The translations under genes and the position numbers were made by a program. From Pedobacter gandavensis (GTDB lineage: Bacteria; Bacteroidota; Bacteroidia; Sphingobacteriales; Sphingobacteriaceae), in the NCBI RefSeq assembly GCF_014172405.1, contig NZ_WNXC01000003.1, forward strand, positions 62,001-126,000: a stretch of DNA of 64,000 bases, read 5' to 3'. Each line of letters opens with the position of its first letter. The stretch's first letter is position 1. The notes beneath the pieces were generated by a model. It was not told the origin of the DNA and searched no databases. It saw only the letters and a program-made list of their open reading frames with translations. Below, piece by piece: positions 51,785 to 60,578 of this stretch.

Positions 51785-54331
51785 TTAAAATCCGCCTAGC
51801 TGTTGAGCAATACTAAACGTAAATGATTGCTTTCCTCCATTTTCAACTCCAGGAATTTTGTCGAAAGGAAATCCATAATCAATACCCAACAATCCAAATA
51901 TCGGTAAAAATATCTTCGCACCAAAACCTGCAGAACGTCTAACGTTAAAAGGATTGAAATCTCCGAACTTGTTCCAGGTATTACCACCCTCAGCAAAAGC
52001 GACAAGGAAGGCTGTAGCAGATGGACTGGCAATTACCGGATACCTTACCTCCAACACATATTTCGTGAAGATTGGACTACCTGATTGTTGTGCAATCTGT
52101 ACGTTAGATCCATTAGGAATCACTGCAGAGTTTGCATAACCACGCATCGCGATCAACTCAGATCCTTGTAAGAAGTCAAAGCCTTGCATACCGTCACCAC
52201 CCAATTTGAAACGCTCGAAGGCAGGATCACCAACGTCTTTATTATACGATCCAAGGAAACCAAACTGTGCCTGTGCTTTCACGACAAACTTACCGCTAAG
52301 TCTATGGTACCATTGTGTTTCAAATTTCCATTTGTGGTATTCTGTGAATTTATAAAATTCTTTATCAGGAGCGGTCTTATAATTCAGTTTATTAATCAAT
52401 GAATATGGAGGTGTTGCCTGAACAGTGAATTTAAAATAAGAACCACCTGTAGGGAAGATTGGAGAATCACGTGAATCCCTGCTCAACTCCTGTGCTAAAC
52501 TGATGTTATAAGAAGTACCAGTACTGAATTTATAACCTGGATAGTTGTTTAGGATATACTGTTGGAAACTCAAAGCATGACTCAACTGGAAATAGTTGTC
52601 CGGGAAGTTTAACCTTCTACCTAAACTAACCGTTACCCCGTTCAGTCTGATTCTTTGTTGCTGACCACGACTATCTACTTCTTTCAATCCATTAGACTGT
52701 AGAGAGGTAAATGCACTCACACCAAAACTCACTGGTTTTTTACCACCTAACCATGGCTCAGAGAATGAGAAACTATAAGACTGGTAGTATTTACCATTCG
52801 TTTGTCCACGTAAGCTTAGCTTTTGACCATCACCTTTTGGTAAAGGTTTGTAAGCACTTGGATTGAATAGATTTCTCAAAGAGAAGTTATTGAAAGTAAG
52901 CCCTAAGGTACCGATGATGTTACCACCACCAAAACCACCAGACAATTCAATCTGATCAGAAGGTTTTTCTTCTACTGCATATTCAATATCTACTGTACCA
53001 TCAGCCGGGTTAGGCTTAGGTGTAGGTACCGTTTTAGATTCATCAAAGTTACCCAATTGACCAATCTGACGAACCGTACGGATCAATAAGTCTTTAGAGA
53101 ATTTATCACCTGGCTTAGTGTGTACCTCACGAAGTACTACCCTATCGTTAGTGATCGTATTTCCTTTTACCGTAATCCGGTTATTGGTGTATTGAGGACC
53201 TTCATAAATGCGGACTTCCACATCAACGGTATCACCATAGATTTTAGTCTGGATAGGATCAACGTTAAAAGTTAAGTAACCATCATTCAAGTACAAACTT
53301 GAGACATCATCACTGTTTGCACTACCTCTTAATTTTTTCTCTAATTTTTCTTCACTGAAAACTTCTCCTTTTTCAATCCCCAGAATACGCTCCAGGTCTT
53401 TACCTGCATATTTAGCATTTCCTACCCAGGTGATATTTCCGAAATAGTATTTAGGGCCTTCAAATAAGTCGATTTTAATCCCAATCGATTTATCGTCATA
53501 TCTGTAAATGCTGTCTTTCAAAATTACCGCATCACGGTAACCTTTATCCTGCATTTTAGCGATCAGTGTTTTCTTGTCTTCGTCGTATTTTTCTTTATTG
53601 AATTTACCCGATCCGAATATTTTGTAGAAAGCCTGTTGTTTAGTTTTCTTTAAGAACTTACGCAGTTTAGCGTCCGAAAACACTTCATTACCAGTAAAAT
53701 TGATCTCATGAACTTTCACCTTACGGCCTTTGTCTACAATCACTTCCAAAATCACATGGTTCTCCTGATTTGGATCTGGCTTAGTCTTATAACTTACTGT
53801 TGTGAAGAAATAACCTTTCTCCAACAAGTATTTTTTAATGATACTGGTTGTAGAATTGTATAAATTCTCGTTGATAATAGATTTCGTTGACTTCGCATTT
53901 AACTTCTCCAGGATATCTGTTTTTTGAGATTTGCTAACCCCTTGGATATCAAAAGAAGACAATCTAGGACGTTCTACTACTTCGATATCGAAGTAAACTG
54001 AATCCCCCTCAATTTTAGTAATGTCTAGTTGTACATCATCAAATAATCCTTGTTCCCAAAGGATTTTAATTGCGTTTGCTGTTGCTTCACCTGGAAGTAC
54101 AATGCGTTCCCCTTTAATTAATTTTGAAAGGGTAATGATCACATCTTTGTCTAAGAATTTTGTTCCTGACAGGGTTACATCTGCGATAGTGTATTCCTTG
54201 GGATTAAAATAATCCAGATCCAGGCCATTAACTTTTAATGTAGGAGTTGCAGGATTGGACTGAGGACGGATCTGTGCCATTGTTGGTAAACCAATCAATA
54301 ACAATAGTATAAGTTGATATATTCTTTTCAT
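51785..54331 (-). CDS. bamA: Outer-membrane protein assembly factor BamA
   Basis: An 848-residue Omp85 protein. The signal peptide (MKRIYQLILLLLIGLPTMAQ) is followed by five POTRA domains (about 45-460; for example YTIADVTLSGTKFLDKDVI, VHEINFTGNEVFSDAKLRKFL, VRIYEGPQYTNNRITVKGNT). The C-terminal Omp85 barrel (about 480-848) carries GGFGGGNIIGTLGLTFNNFSLRN and ends in FTFSIAQQLGGF with an aromatic C-terminus. It inserts beta-barrel proteins into the outer membrane and is essential in related species. It lies between uppS (63 bp upstream) and ompH on one strand. The VRGY/F motif region appears as MRGYAN, as often in this family. Confidence 0.96.
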   Translation of the reverse strand: MKRIYQLILLLLIGLPTMAQIRPQSNPATPTLKVNGLDLDYFNPKEYTIADVTLSGTKFLDKDVIITLSKLIKGERIVLPGEATANAIKILWEQGLFDDVQLDITKIEGDSVYFDIEVVERPRLSSFDIQGVSKSQKTDILEKLNAKSTKSIINENLYNSTTSIIKKYLLEKGYFFTTVSYKTKPDPNQENHVILEVIVDKGRKVKVHEINFTGNEVFSDAKLRKFLKKTKQQAFYKIFGSGKFNKEKYDEDKKTLIAKMQDKGYRDAVILKDSIYRYDDKSIGIKIDLFEGPKYYFGNITWVGNAKYAGKDLERILGIEKGEVFSEEKLEKKLRGSANSDDVSSLYLNDGYLTFNVDPIQTKIYGDTVDVEVRIYEGPQYTNNRITVKGNTITNDRVVLREVHTKPGDKFSKDLLIRTVRQIGQLGNFDESKTVPTPKPNPADGTVDIEYAVEEKPSDQIELSGGFGGGNIIGTLGLTFNNFSLRNLFNPSAYKPLPKGDGQKLSLRGQTNGKYYQSYSFSFSEPWLGGKKPVSFGVSAFTSLQSNGLKEVDSRGQQQRIRLNGVTVSLGRRLNFPDNYFQLSHALSFQQYILNNYPGYKFSTGTSYNISLAQELSRDSRDSPIFPTGGSYFKFTVQATPPYSLINKLNYKTAPDKEFYKFTEYHKWKFETQWYHRLSGKFVVKAQAQFGFLGSYNKDVGDPAFERFKLGGDGMQGFDFLQGSELIAMRGYANSAVIPNGSNVQIAQQSGSPIFTKYVLEVRYPVIASPSATAFLVAFAEGGNTWNKFGDFNPFNVRRSAGFGAKIFLPIFGLLGIDYGFPFDKIPGVENGGKQSFTFSIAQQLGGF

Positions 54332-54394
54332 TTACAATCTAAAAATCGATGCTAAGTTAATTTAAACACATGTTAAAAAGTGTTAAAAGTAAAA

Positions 54395-55135
54395 TTAGTT
54401 CAGTTGTTCGCTAATTTTACCGAAGCGGCGTTCGCGTTTTTGGTAGTCTACAATCGCTTCAAAAAGATCTTCTCTTCTGAAGTCCGGCCAAAGCGTATCG
54501 GTAAAATACAGTTCCGTATAAGCCATCTGCCACAACAGAAAATTACTAACCCTGTGTTCTCCACTGGTTCTGATCATCAGCTCCGGATCAGGAATATTAG
54601 TGGTGGTTAGCTGGGCAGAGAAAAGTTCTTCATTAATCGCATCGATTTCAATCTCCTGATCTTTAGCTTTTTGAGCCAATTTCTTGGCAGCCTCCAGGAT
54701 TTCCCATTTCGCACTATAACTCAAGGCAAGCGTCAGGGTACAACGGGTATTTTTCGCTGTATTGTCCATCGCACTTTTCAAGTCATCAATACATTTTTGA
54801 GGAAGAGAGGCAATGTCTCCAATCGCATTTAACCGAATGTTATTTTTATTGAGTGTTGCGGTTTCCTGATTAATAGTAGAGATCAATAACTCCATTAAAG
54901 CATTGACTTCTTCAATGGGTCTATTCCAGTTTTCCGTAGAAAATGCGTATACGGTCAGGTATTTGATACCGATATCGGCACAACCTTCTACAATATCTTT
55001 CACAGATAGCACACCGCTTTCATGGCCAAAATGCCTGAATTTACCTTGGTTTTTTGCCCATCTCCCGTTTCCATCCATGATGATTGCGATGTGTTCAGGT
55101 AGGCGTGTAACGTCAATTTGTTCTTTAAATCCCAT
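54395..55135 (-). CDS. uppS: Isoprenyl transferase (undecaprenyl diphosphate synthase)
   Basis: A 246-residue cis-prenyltransferase making the undecaprenyl carrier for peptidoglycan and surface glycans. Catalytic Asp21 is in HIAIIMDGNGRWAKN; the later motifs YLTVYAFSTENWNRP and DPELMIRTSGEHRVSNFLLWQMAYTELYFTDTLWPDF are complete. Length fits bacterial UppS. It lies between the DUF6089 gene (18 bp upstream) and bamA. The ATG at 55135 is used. Confidence 0.96.
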   Translation of the reverse strand: MGFKEQIDVTRLPEHIAIIMDGNGRWAKNQGKFRHFGHESGVLSVKDIVEGCADIGIKYLTVYAFSTENWNRPIEEVNALMELLISTINQETATLNKNNIRLNAIGDIASLPQKCIDDLKSAMDNTAKNTRCTLTLALSYSAKWEILEAAKKLAQKAKDQEIEIDAINEELFSAQLTTTNIPDPELMIRTSGEHRVSNFLLWQMAYTELYFTDTLWPDFRREDLFEAIVDYQKRERRFGKISEQLN

Positions 55136-55153
55136 TTATGAATGCAAATATGC

Positions 55154-55990
55154 TTAAAATGTATAACATTTTTGGGACACAAAGGTATAAGATATGCCAA
55201 TACCTACAAACATATAAGTATCTCTTTTTCTTAAGTCTCCTCTTTGAGTCCCGTAAAGATTAGTAACTGGTAATGAAGGGTCAGCGTTGGGGAAGCCCGA
55301 CAAGTGCTGACGGATCAGCCTCAGGTCTGCCGGGTCATTGGCTGTATAATCAGCCATAGGGTATTTCCCACTCACATCATCCAGGTAATCGGTGTAAGCT
55401 GTCCGGTAACCGATCTGGGTAAATAAGCCCCAATTGTCTTTTAACCTGACTTTAAACCCTACACCGTAAGGCACTGTAACTGCAGAATTCCCGTAAGCTT
55501 CCTTTTGCCCTTCGGTACGATAAAAGCGAAGCTGATACTCTTTTTCTCCAGGATTTGAAGGAATATCATACTTCCCGATTGGGTTGAACCAAACCCCTCC
55601 TATCCCTGCAAATAGGTAAGGTGTGAAATTCTTAGTTCCACCTCCGGCAAAATATTCAAAGAAGTTGAAGTCAAGTTGCAAACTGAACTCATTCAAATTG
55701 CTCTTAAAATTAAGCCCCCTTTCTCTGAATTGTGCATTTTCAGATTCCCGGTCGTCTGCTTTGATTTTTCCATGCATATAATGCAGGCCCAGGGTCCAAT
55801 AAGGATCAAAGTTAACTTTGACATTGGCTCCGGCAGAAATACCGCTGATTTTCAATGGCTTGTTTTGATTCAGATCTCCCATATATCCGGCCCCTCCACC
55901 GATCAGGCCAAATTCCAAATTCTGGGCAAAGGCGGAAGATCCAATGAAAAACAGGGCAAAAAAACAGAAGAGCTGAATTCTGAAATGCAT
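55154..55990 (-). CDS. DUF6089-like outer-membrane beta-barrel protein
   Basis: A 278-residue exported protein. The signal peptide ends in SSAFAQN (about residue 23), then LEFGLIGGGAGYMGDLNQNKPLKISG, a start characteristic of DUF6089 proteins. Alternating aromatic and polar strands (YWTLGLHYMHGKIKAD, NEFSLQLDFNFFEYF, LFAGIGGVWFNP, GVGFKVRLKDNWGLFTQIGYRTAYTDYLDDVSG) predict an 8-stranded barrel ending YMFVGIGISYTF. Function unknown; conserved between nadK and uppS/bamA in many Bacteroidota, which points to an envelope role. nadK precedes it directly (1-bp gap). Confidence 0.85.
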   Translation of the reverse strand: MHFRIQLFCFFALFFIGSSAFAQNLEFGLIGGGAGYMGDLNQNKPLKISGISAGANVKVNFDPYWTLGLHYMHGKIKADDRESENAQFRERGLNFKSNLNEFSLQLDFNFFEYFAGGGTKNFTPYLFAGIGGVWFNPIGKYDIPSNPGEKEYQLRFYRTEGQKEAYGNSAVTVPYGVGFKVRLKDNWGLFTQIGYRTAYTDYLDDVSGKYPMADYTANDPADLRLIRQHLSGFPNADPSLPVTNLYGTQRGDLRKRDTYMFVGIGISYTFVSQKCYTF

Positions 55991-55991
55991 T

Positions 55992-56873
55992 TTAATAATT
56001 TCGGGTATCGATCCCCCAAAGTAGTTTATTTCTCAATGTCTTCAAATAACTTTCGTCATTTAATCTGATCAGATTGACATGAAAATTAGCTTTATTGAGT
56101 GTTAATTTCACCGATCTGTCTACGGTTTCTGTCCGGGAATCACATGATACGAGAAACTTAGCGCTTCTGGCTTCGACTTCAAAAGTCAGCGTTACATCAT
56201 CAGGAATGATCACCGGTCTAACATTCAGGTTATGCGGAGCAATCGGTGTGATGACAAAATTCTGTGAGCTTGGGTAGATAATCGGACCACCGCAGCTTAA
56301 GGAATAAGCGGTAGAACCGGTAGGTGTGGCAATGATTAAGCCATCTGCCCAATAAGAATTGACAAACTCGTCATTCATATAGGCATGAATGATCATCATC
56401 GCAGACTTATCTCTTCTATGAATAGTGATGTCGTTTAAGGCGAAGTTCTCCTCGCCGAAAAGGTCTAATTTAGAATCCAGATTGATCAGGGTTCTTTTGT
56501 CCAGCGCATAGGATTTACTGCGTAATGCTTCAATCGCCATGCGAATTTCATCTTTATTGATGCTGGCTAAAAAGCCCAACCTGCCAAAATTAATTCCGAC
56601 TACAGGAATTCCGGAATGACGGATCAAGGATAGCGTATCGAGCAGCGTACCATCACCTCCAAGGCTGATCAACACATCTGTTTGATCCACCAATTCGGTA
56701 TGGTGACTAAAAGCGACAATGCCATCAGGCAGCTTTATTTTGTCTTTAATAAAGTCAAGGTAATCTTTGTAAACAAGAATGGGTGTTTTCAACTCCCCCA
56801 ACACATTGAATACTTCCTGTACGTATGGTAGAACACTATTATTGAACTCTCTACCGTATATTGCAGTTCTCAT
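55992..56873 (-). CDS. nadK: NAD kinase
   Basis: A 293-residue ATP-NAD kinase producing NADP. The GGDGT motif (LISLGGDGTLLDTL, Asp74) and the TPTGSTAYSLSCGGPI loop are intact, as are FGRLGFL and the DITIHRRDKSAMM segment that carries the Asn/Asp contacts. It lies 9 bp after the CBS-domain gene and 1 bp before the DUF6089 gene, in the long minus-strand envelope block. The start MRTAIYGREF is a normal family start. Confidence 0.95.
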   Translation of the reverse strand: MRTAIYGREFNNSVLPYVQEVFNVLGELKTPILVYKDYLDFIKDKIKLPDGIVAFSHHTELVDQTDVLISLGGDGTLLDTLSLIRHSGIPVVGINFGRLGFLASINKDEIRMAIEALRSKSYALDKRTLINLDSKLDLFGEENFALNDITIHRRDKSAMMIIHAYMNDEFVNSYWADGLIIATPTGSTAYSLSCGGPIIYPSSQNFVITPIAPHNLNVRPVIIPDDVTLTFEVEARSAKFLVSCDSRTETVDRSVKLTLNKANFHVNLIRLNDESYLKTLRNKLLWGIDTRNY

Positions 56874-56882
56874 TTATGGGGT

Positions 56883-57545
56883 TTATACGTTTAAATAATT
56901 CATGAATGAATTATATCTGTCTTCGGTACCATCGTCTGAAATGGTGCTGTTAAACACAGCTTTTACCTGGTAATTATACCGCTCAAAAGAGGCGATAATT
57001 CCCGACAACTCAGTTTTATTGATCTTTAAAGTCACCTCTAATCTTGTGGAATCGGGAAAAGATTGCACATAAGAAGAAAGGATCTGCGCATTGTCTGCTT
57101 CCACTATTTGTGCCATATGGGAAAGGGAGTTATTGCGGTTGTTGATTTCCAGCACAATAATTCCCCCCGGCTCTTTCACAGCATAGATCTCTGCGGTATA
57201 ATCCAGCAGATTATGAATAGAAATAAGCCCCAAATAGTTCTTTTTATAGTCCAGCACTGGCATTACTGATAAATTCAATTGATGAAACAGTCTGATGATG
57301 TCATAGATATGTGCATCTTCATACACAAAAGGGTTTAAAATAGACAAAGGCAAACTTCCGATTGCCTGAGTGGTATCCCTTAATTCTATCAACTCTTCCT
57401 CTGCCAGTAAGCCTAGAAACTGTGTTTCATTGACAATGGGTAAATGGTATAGCTTGAACTCAGTCATCCTCTCCAAAGCGTTCTGAACTGAATCAGAAGT
57501 CTTTAGTGGGGGGATTGAATTAGATATGAGTTCAGCTGCGTACAT
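56883..57545 (-). CDS. CBS-domain pair protein
   Basis: A 220-residue cytosolic protein with two CBS modules at about 1-60 (ISNSIPPLKTSDSVQNALERMTEFKLYHLPIVN pattern) and 70-135 (YEDAHIYDIIRLFHQLNLSVMPVLD). They are followed by an ACT-like C-terminal part (about 140-215; GGIIVLEINNRNNSLSHMAQIVEADNAQIL). CBS pairs bind adenosyl nucleotides or SAM. The target is unknown. Its ATG overlaps the stop of the alpha/beta-hydrolase gene by 1 nt (TAATG), so the two are coupled, and nadK follows after 9 bp, which suggests a nucleotide-sensing role. Confidence 0.88.
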   Translation of the reverse strand: MYAAELISNSIPPLKTSDSVQNALERMTEFKLYHLPIVNETQFLGLLAEEELIELRDTTQAIGSLPLSILNPFVYEDAHIYDIIRLFHQLNLSVMPVLDYKKNYLGLISIHNLLDYTAEIYAVKEPGGIIVLEINNRNNSLSHMAQIVEADNAQILSSYVQSFPDSTRLEVTLKINKTELSGIIASFERYNYQVKAVFNSTISDDGTEDRYNSFMNYLNV

Positions 57546-58309
57546 TATTTTAATAATATTCTATTCAAAAACTTCTCCAAATATTCATTGAAGATTTCCG
57601 GACGCTCCATCATCGGGGCATGTCCACATTGATCAACCCAATTTAACTCTGAATTAGGCAGTAGTTCATGGAACTCTTCTGCTACTTCAGGAGGAGTAAT
57701 TTTATCCTGTTTCCCCCAAATTAAGGAAACCGGGATCGTGATTCTGGACAGTTCTTTAGACATATTATGGCGGATAGCAGATTTAGCTAAGGCCAGAATT
57801 CTGATCACTCTGGAACGGTCATTTACACTTTTATATACCTCATCTACCAATTCATCCGTTGCTATTGCAGGATCATAAAAGGTATACTGTACTTTTTCTT
57901 TAATATAATCACGGTTCTCTCTTTTTGGGAAAGACCCGCCAAATGCATTTTCATATAAGCCCGAACTTCCGGTCAATACCAGTGCTTTTACGTTTTCCTG
58001 ATGAGCGGCAGTAAAGACTAGTCCGACATGCCCTCCCAATGAATTCCCGATTAAAACTACCTGATTAAGTTTCTTATATTTTAAAAATTTGTGAATATAT
58101 TTTGATAAACTTTTTACACCTAAAGTGAGTATTGGGAGTTCATAAAGTGGTAAAATGGGTACAATAACATGATACTTTTCTTTGAAATGATCTATCGTTG
58201 GTTCCCAGTTGCTCAACTCTCCCATTAATCCATGAAGTAATACCAGGGGTTCTCCTTTTCCAGCCTCAATATATTTAAACCCGTCTTCGTCTATTACTTC
58301 GTATTTCAT
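57545..58309 (-). CDS. Alpha/beta-fold hydrolase
   Basis: A 254-residue hydrolase. The nucleophile elbow is LIGNSLGGHVG (Ser about 92), the acid is in LIWGKQDKITPPE, and the His in QCGHAPMMERPEIFNEYL. The oxyanion motif is VLLHGLMGE. The catalytic triad is complete. The lid (ENAFGGSFPKRENRDYI) is small. Substrate not predictable; relatives include esterases and C-C hydrolases. It is the first gene of the long block down to ompH. Confidence 0.9.
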   Translation of the reverse strand: MKYEVIDEDGFKYIEAGKGEPLVLLHGLMGELSNWEPTIDHFKEKYHVIVPILPLYELPILTLGVKSLSKYIHKFLKYKKLNQVVLIGNSLGGHVGLVFTAAHQENVKALVLTGSSGLYENAFGGSFPKRENRDYIKEKVQYTFYDPAIATDELVDEVYKSVNDRSRVIRILALAKSAIRHNMSKELSRITIPVSLIWGKQDKITPPEVAEEFHELLPNSELNWVDQCGHAPMMERPEIFNEYLEKFLNRILLK

Positions 58310-58420
58310 ATTTTGTGTTAATAAGGTAATGCTACTAAGTTAGTGCAGTAAATTAAATTATATGTAATTTAAGTCATTAATTTTCGAAAAAAGTTTAAAC
58401 ACATAAAATCTAAGCATAAT

Positions 58421-58867
58421 CTATGCCAATTGCGTTTTAACGATTTCAGCGATCAATTTACCGTCTGCTTTACCTGCAAGTTCTTTGTTGGCAAGGCCGA
58501 TAACTTTACCCATTTCTTTTACTGAAGTTGCACCTGAATCTTTAATAATCTGTGCAACAATACTTTCGATTTCTGCCTGATTCAATTGCTTAGGTAAGAA
58601 TTGACTGATCACTTCGATTTCTTCTTCTTCGATAATGCTCAAATCTTCACGACCTTGAGTTTTGTAAATGTCTGATGATTCTTTACGTTGTTTCACCAAT
58701 TTTTGAAGAATCTTAGCTTCGGTTTCTTCCGTGATTTCTTCTGCTGATCCTTTTTCGGTTTTCGCCAACAAAAGTGCTGCTTTAATCGCTCTTAAGCCTC
58801 TTAATGCGGCCTGATCTTTAGCCAACATTGCTTTTTTAATTTCCTGATCTATAGTATTTGATATCAT
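58421..58867 (-). CDS. GatB/YqeY-domain protein
   Basis: A 148-residue YqeY-type protein: an N-terminal helical bundle (NTIDQEIKKAMLAKDQAALRGLRAIKAALLLAK) and a C-terminal YqeY domain (QFLPKQLNQAEIESIVAQII and VKEMGKVIGLANKELAGKADGKLIAEIVKTQL), related to the tail domain of GatB that handles tRNA. A free-standing function is not established. It lies 18 bp after the SDR gene, in the same transcript. Confidence 0.92.
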   Translation of the reverse strand: MISNTIDQEIKKAMLAKDQAALRGLRAIKAALLLAKTEKGSAEEITEETEAKILQKLVKQRKESSDIYKTQGREDLSIIEEEEIEVISQFLPKQLNQAEIESIVAQIIKDSGATSVKEMGKVIGLANKELAGKADGKLIAEIVKTQLA

Positions 58868-58885
58868 ATCTTTTGAATTGAAATT

Positions 58886-59641
58886 TTAATCTCTTTTAAT
58901 AATTGCACCTGATGCCTGTGCGGTTGGCATAATCAACATGTCATTAATATTGACATGGGCCGGTCTGCTCACTGCAAACCAGATGGCTTCGGCAATGTCA
59001 TTGGCCACTAAAGGCTCCAAGCCGTCATATACTTTTTTAGCCCTACTTTCATCTCCTTTAAAACGAACTTTAGAAAACTCCGTTTCTACCATTCCAGGAT
59101 TGATCGCTGTTACTTTAATGCCATGTGGCAACAAATCAATGCGCATCCCTTTGTTTAGGGCATCTACAGCATGTTTTGTGGCACAATATACGTTTCCATT
59201 TGGATATACCTCCTGTCCGGCAATAGAACCTATGTTTATAATGTGTCCGGATTTCCGGGCAATCATCCAGTTGGATACAATTTTAGTCACATACAATAAG
59301 CCTTTTACATTGGTGTCGATCATGGTGTCCCAATCGGAAATATTCCCTTTATCAATTGGATCTAAACCCTGACTTAACCCTGCATTATTGATCAGCACAT
59401 CTACCTGTTTCCAGGCAGCGGGCAATGTTTCCAAGGCATAAGAAAGATCGTCATGAATCCGGACATCTGCCACCAACGTTTTGGTCTCAATGCCATATTT
59501 ATCTTCCAGACGCCTGGCCACTTCTTTCAACAATTCTTCTCTTCTTGCTACAAGAATCAAATGATAACCTTGTGCAGCAAATAAATCAGCACAGGCGGCT
59601 CCAATTCCTGAAGTTGCTCCTGTAATTAATGCAGTTTTCAT
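58886..59641 (-). CDS. Short-chain dehydrogenase/reductase (SDR), YdfG-like
   Basis: A 251-residue oxidoreductase with a classical SDR layout. The cofactor glycine motif TGATSGIGAA (about 7-16), NNAG in VLINNAGLSQG, the catalytic Ser in NIGSIAGQE, and Tyr/Lys in YCATKHAVDAL. ARRE after strand 2 suggests NADP preference. DGLEPLVANDIAEAIWF is close to YdfG (L-allo-threonine/3-hydroxy acid dehydrogenase). The substrate is not certain. It is followed 18 bp later by yqeY. Confidence 0.9.
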   Translation of the reverse strand: MKTALITGATSGIGAACADLFAAQGYHLILVARREELLKEVARRLEDKYGIETKTLVADVRIHDDLSYALETLPAAWKQVDVLINNAGLSQGLDPIDKGNISDWDTMIDTNVKGLLYVTKIVSNWMIARKSGHIINIGSIAGQEVYPNGNVYCATKHAVDALNKGMRIDLLPHGIKVTAINPGMVETEFSKVRFKGDESRAKKVYDGLEPLVANDIAEAIWFAVSRPAHVNINDMLIMPTAQASGAIIKRD

Positions 59642-59755
59642 TGGTATATTGTTTTTTTAATGCTAATTGTTAAAAATGATTTCCTCCCTTAAAACCGGAG
59701 TAATGCGCGATTAAGCTGATAATAGTCTGAACAAAACTAAAAAAAATCTGACAAA

Positions 59756-60514
59756 TCACTCAAAAAACAAACTGAAGGTCACATGGCGCAACATCAGCTT
59801 ATCAATTGGATTAGAAAACACATGTGGTACTTCCCTTTTCATGACACTATCAAAAGAATAAGATAATTTCAGCTCAGGTGACATTTTGAAGTATTCAAAA
59901 TACAAATCCATACCCAGTCCGGCTTCATAAGAAAGAAAGCTTTTTTTGTTGTTCAGAAACATCTCCATGGGATCAGTCACCTTCGTATTGTCGCTTTTTT
60001 TCTTGGAGGATATATCTGTAGAGTACTTAACTCCACCAATCATGTACGCCCTGAAGTTGTTCCTTCTGTTGGATTTTATTTTCAGTCCGAGTGGAAACTC
60101 TACCAGGGTGGATTGTACTTTCTTTTCTACATCCAAAAATGGCTGTCCCGCAGTGATTGGAATATTTTCAAAACGGTAAGTCAGTATCCGATCGTTAAAC
60201 ACCAAAATTGGGGTCAGGCGAACATCCACGTTTTCCAATAACTTTTGGTTCACTACAAATCCGATTCCAAATCCAGGAGAGGGCTTCGCGGAAATTGAGC
60301 TCAATCCTCTGGGCACATAATCCGGTAAATCAGTGATTAATCCTGGACTTTCCTTCCAATCTGTTTTCTTTAGTAATTTATATTCCGAAGAGATGTACTG
60401 AAAGGTAAAACCAAAATGCAGATCAGTATCGTCTATTCCCCCACCCCAATTCTGCGCATTGGCGGTACCCACCATAAGCATCAAAAGAGAAAAAAGGGAT
60501 AGTTTTACTTTCAT
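59756..60514 (-). CDS. porT: PorT-family outer-membrane protein of the type IX secretion system
   Basis: A 252-residue outer-membrane beta-barrel. The signal peptide ends in MVGTANAQN, then WGGGIDDTDLHFGFTFQYISSEYKLL, the typical PorT start. Strand-like segments recur (PGFGIGFVVNQKLLENVDVRL, LVEFPLGLKIKSN, SYEAGLGMDLYFEYFKMSPELKLSYSF) and the C-terminus ends in HVTFSLFFE. PorT is needed for protein export by the Bacteroidota type IX system and is frequently found next to ubiE, as here (64 bp between). No other T9SS genes lie in the window. A general PorT-like barrel is the alternative reading. Confidence 0.8.
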   Translation of the reverse strand: MKVKLSLFSLLMLMVGTANAQNWGGGIDDTDLHFGFTFQYISSEYKLLKKTDWKESPGLITDLPDYVPRGLSSISAKPSPGFGIGFVVNQKLLENVDVRLTPILVFNDRILTYRFENIPITAGQPFLDVEKKVQSTLVEFPLGLKIKSNRRNNFRAYMIGGVKYSTDISSKKKSDNTKVTDPMEMFLNNKKSFLSYEAGLGMDLYFEYFKMSPELKLSYSFDSVMKREVPHVFSNPIDKLMLRHVTFSLFFE

Positions 60515-60578
60515 ACAGCTTCTTTAATTGGAATATCGTGAATTTATCCAGCCGAACCAAGATCCGGCCAGATCATTA

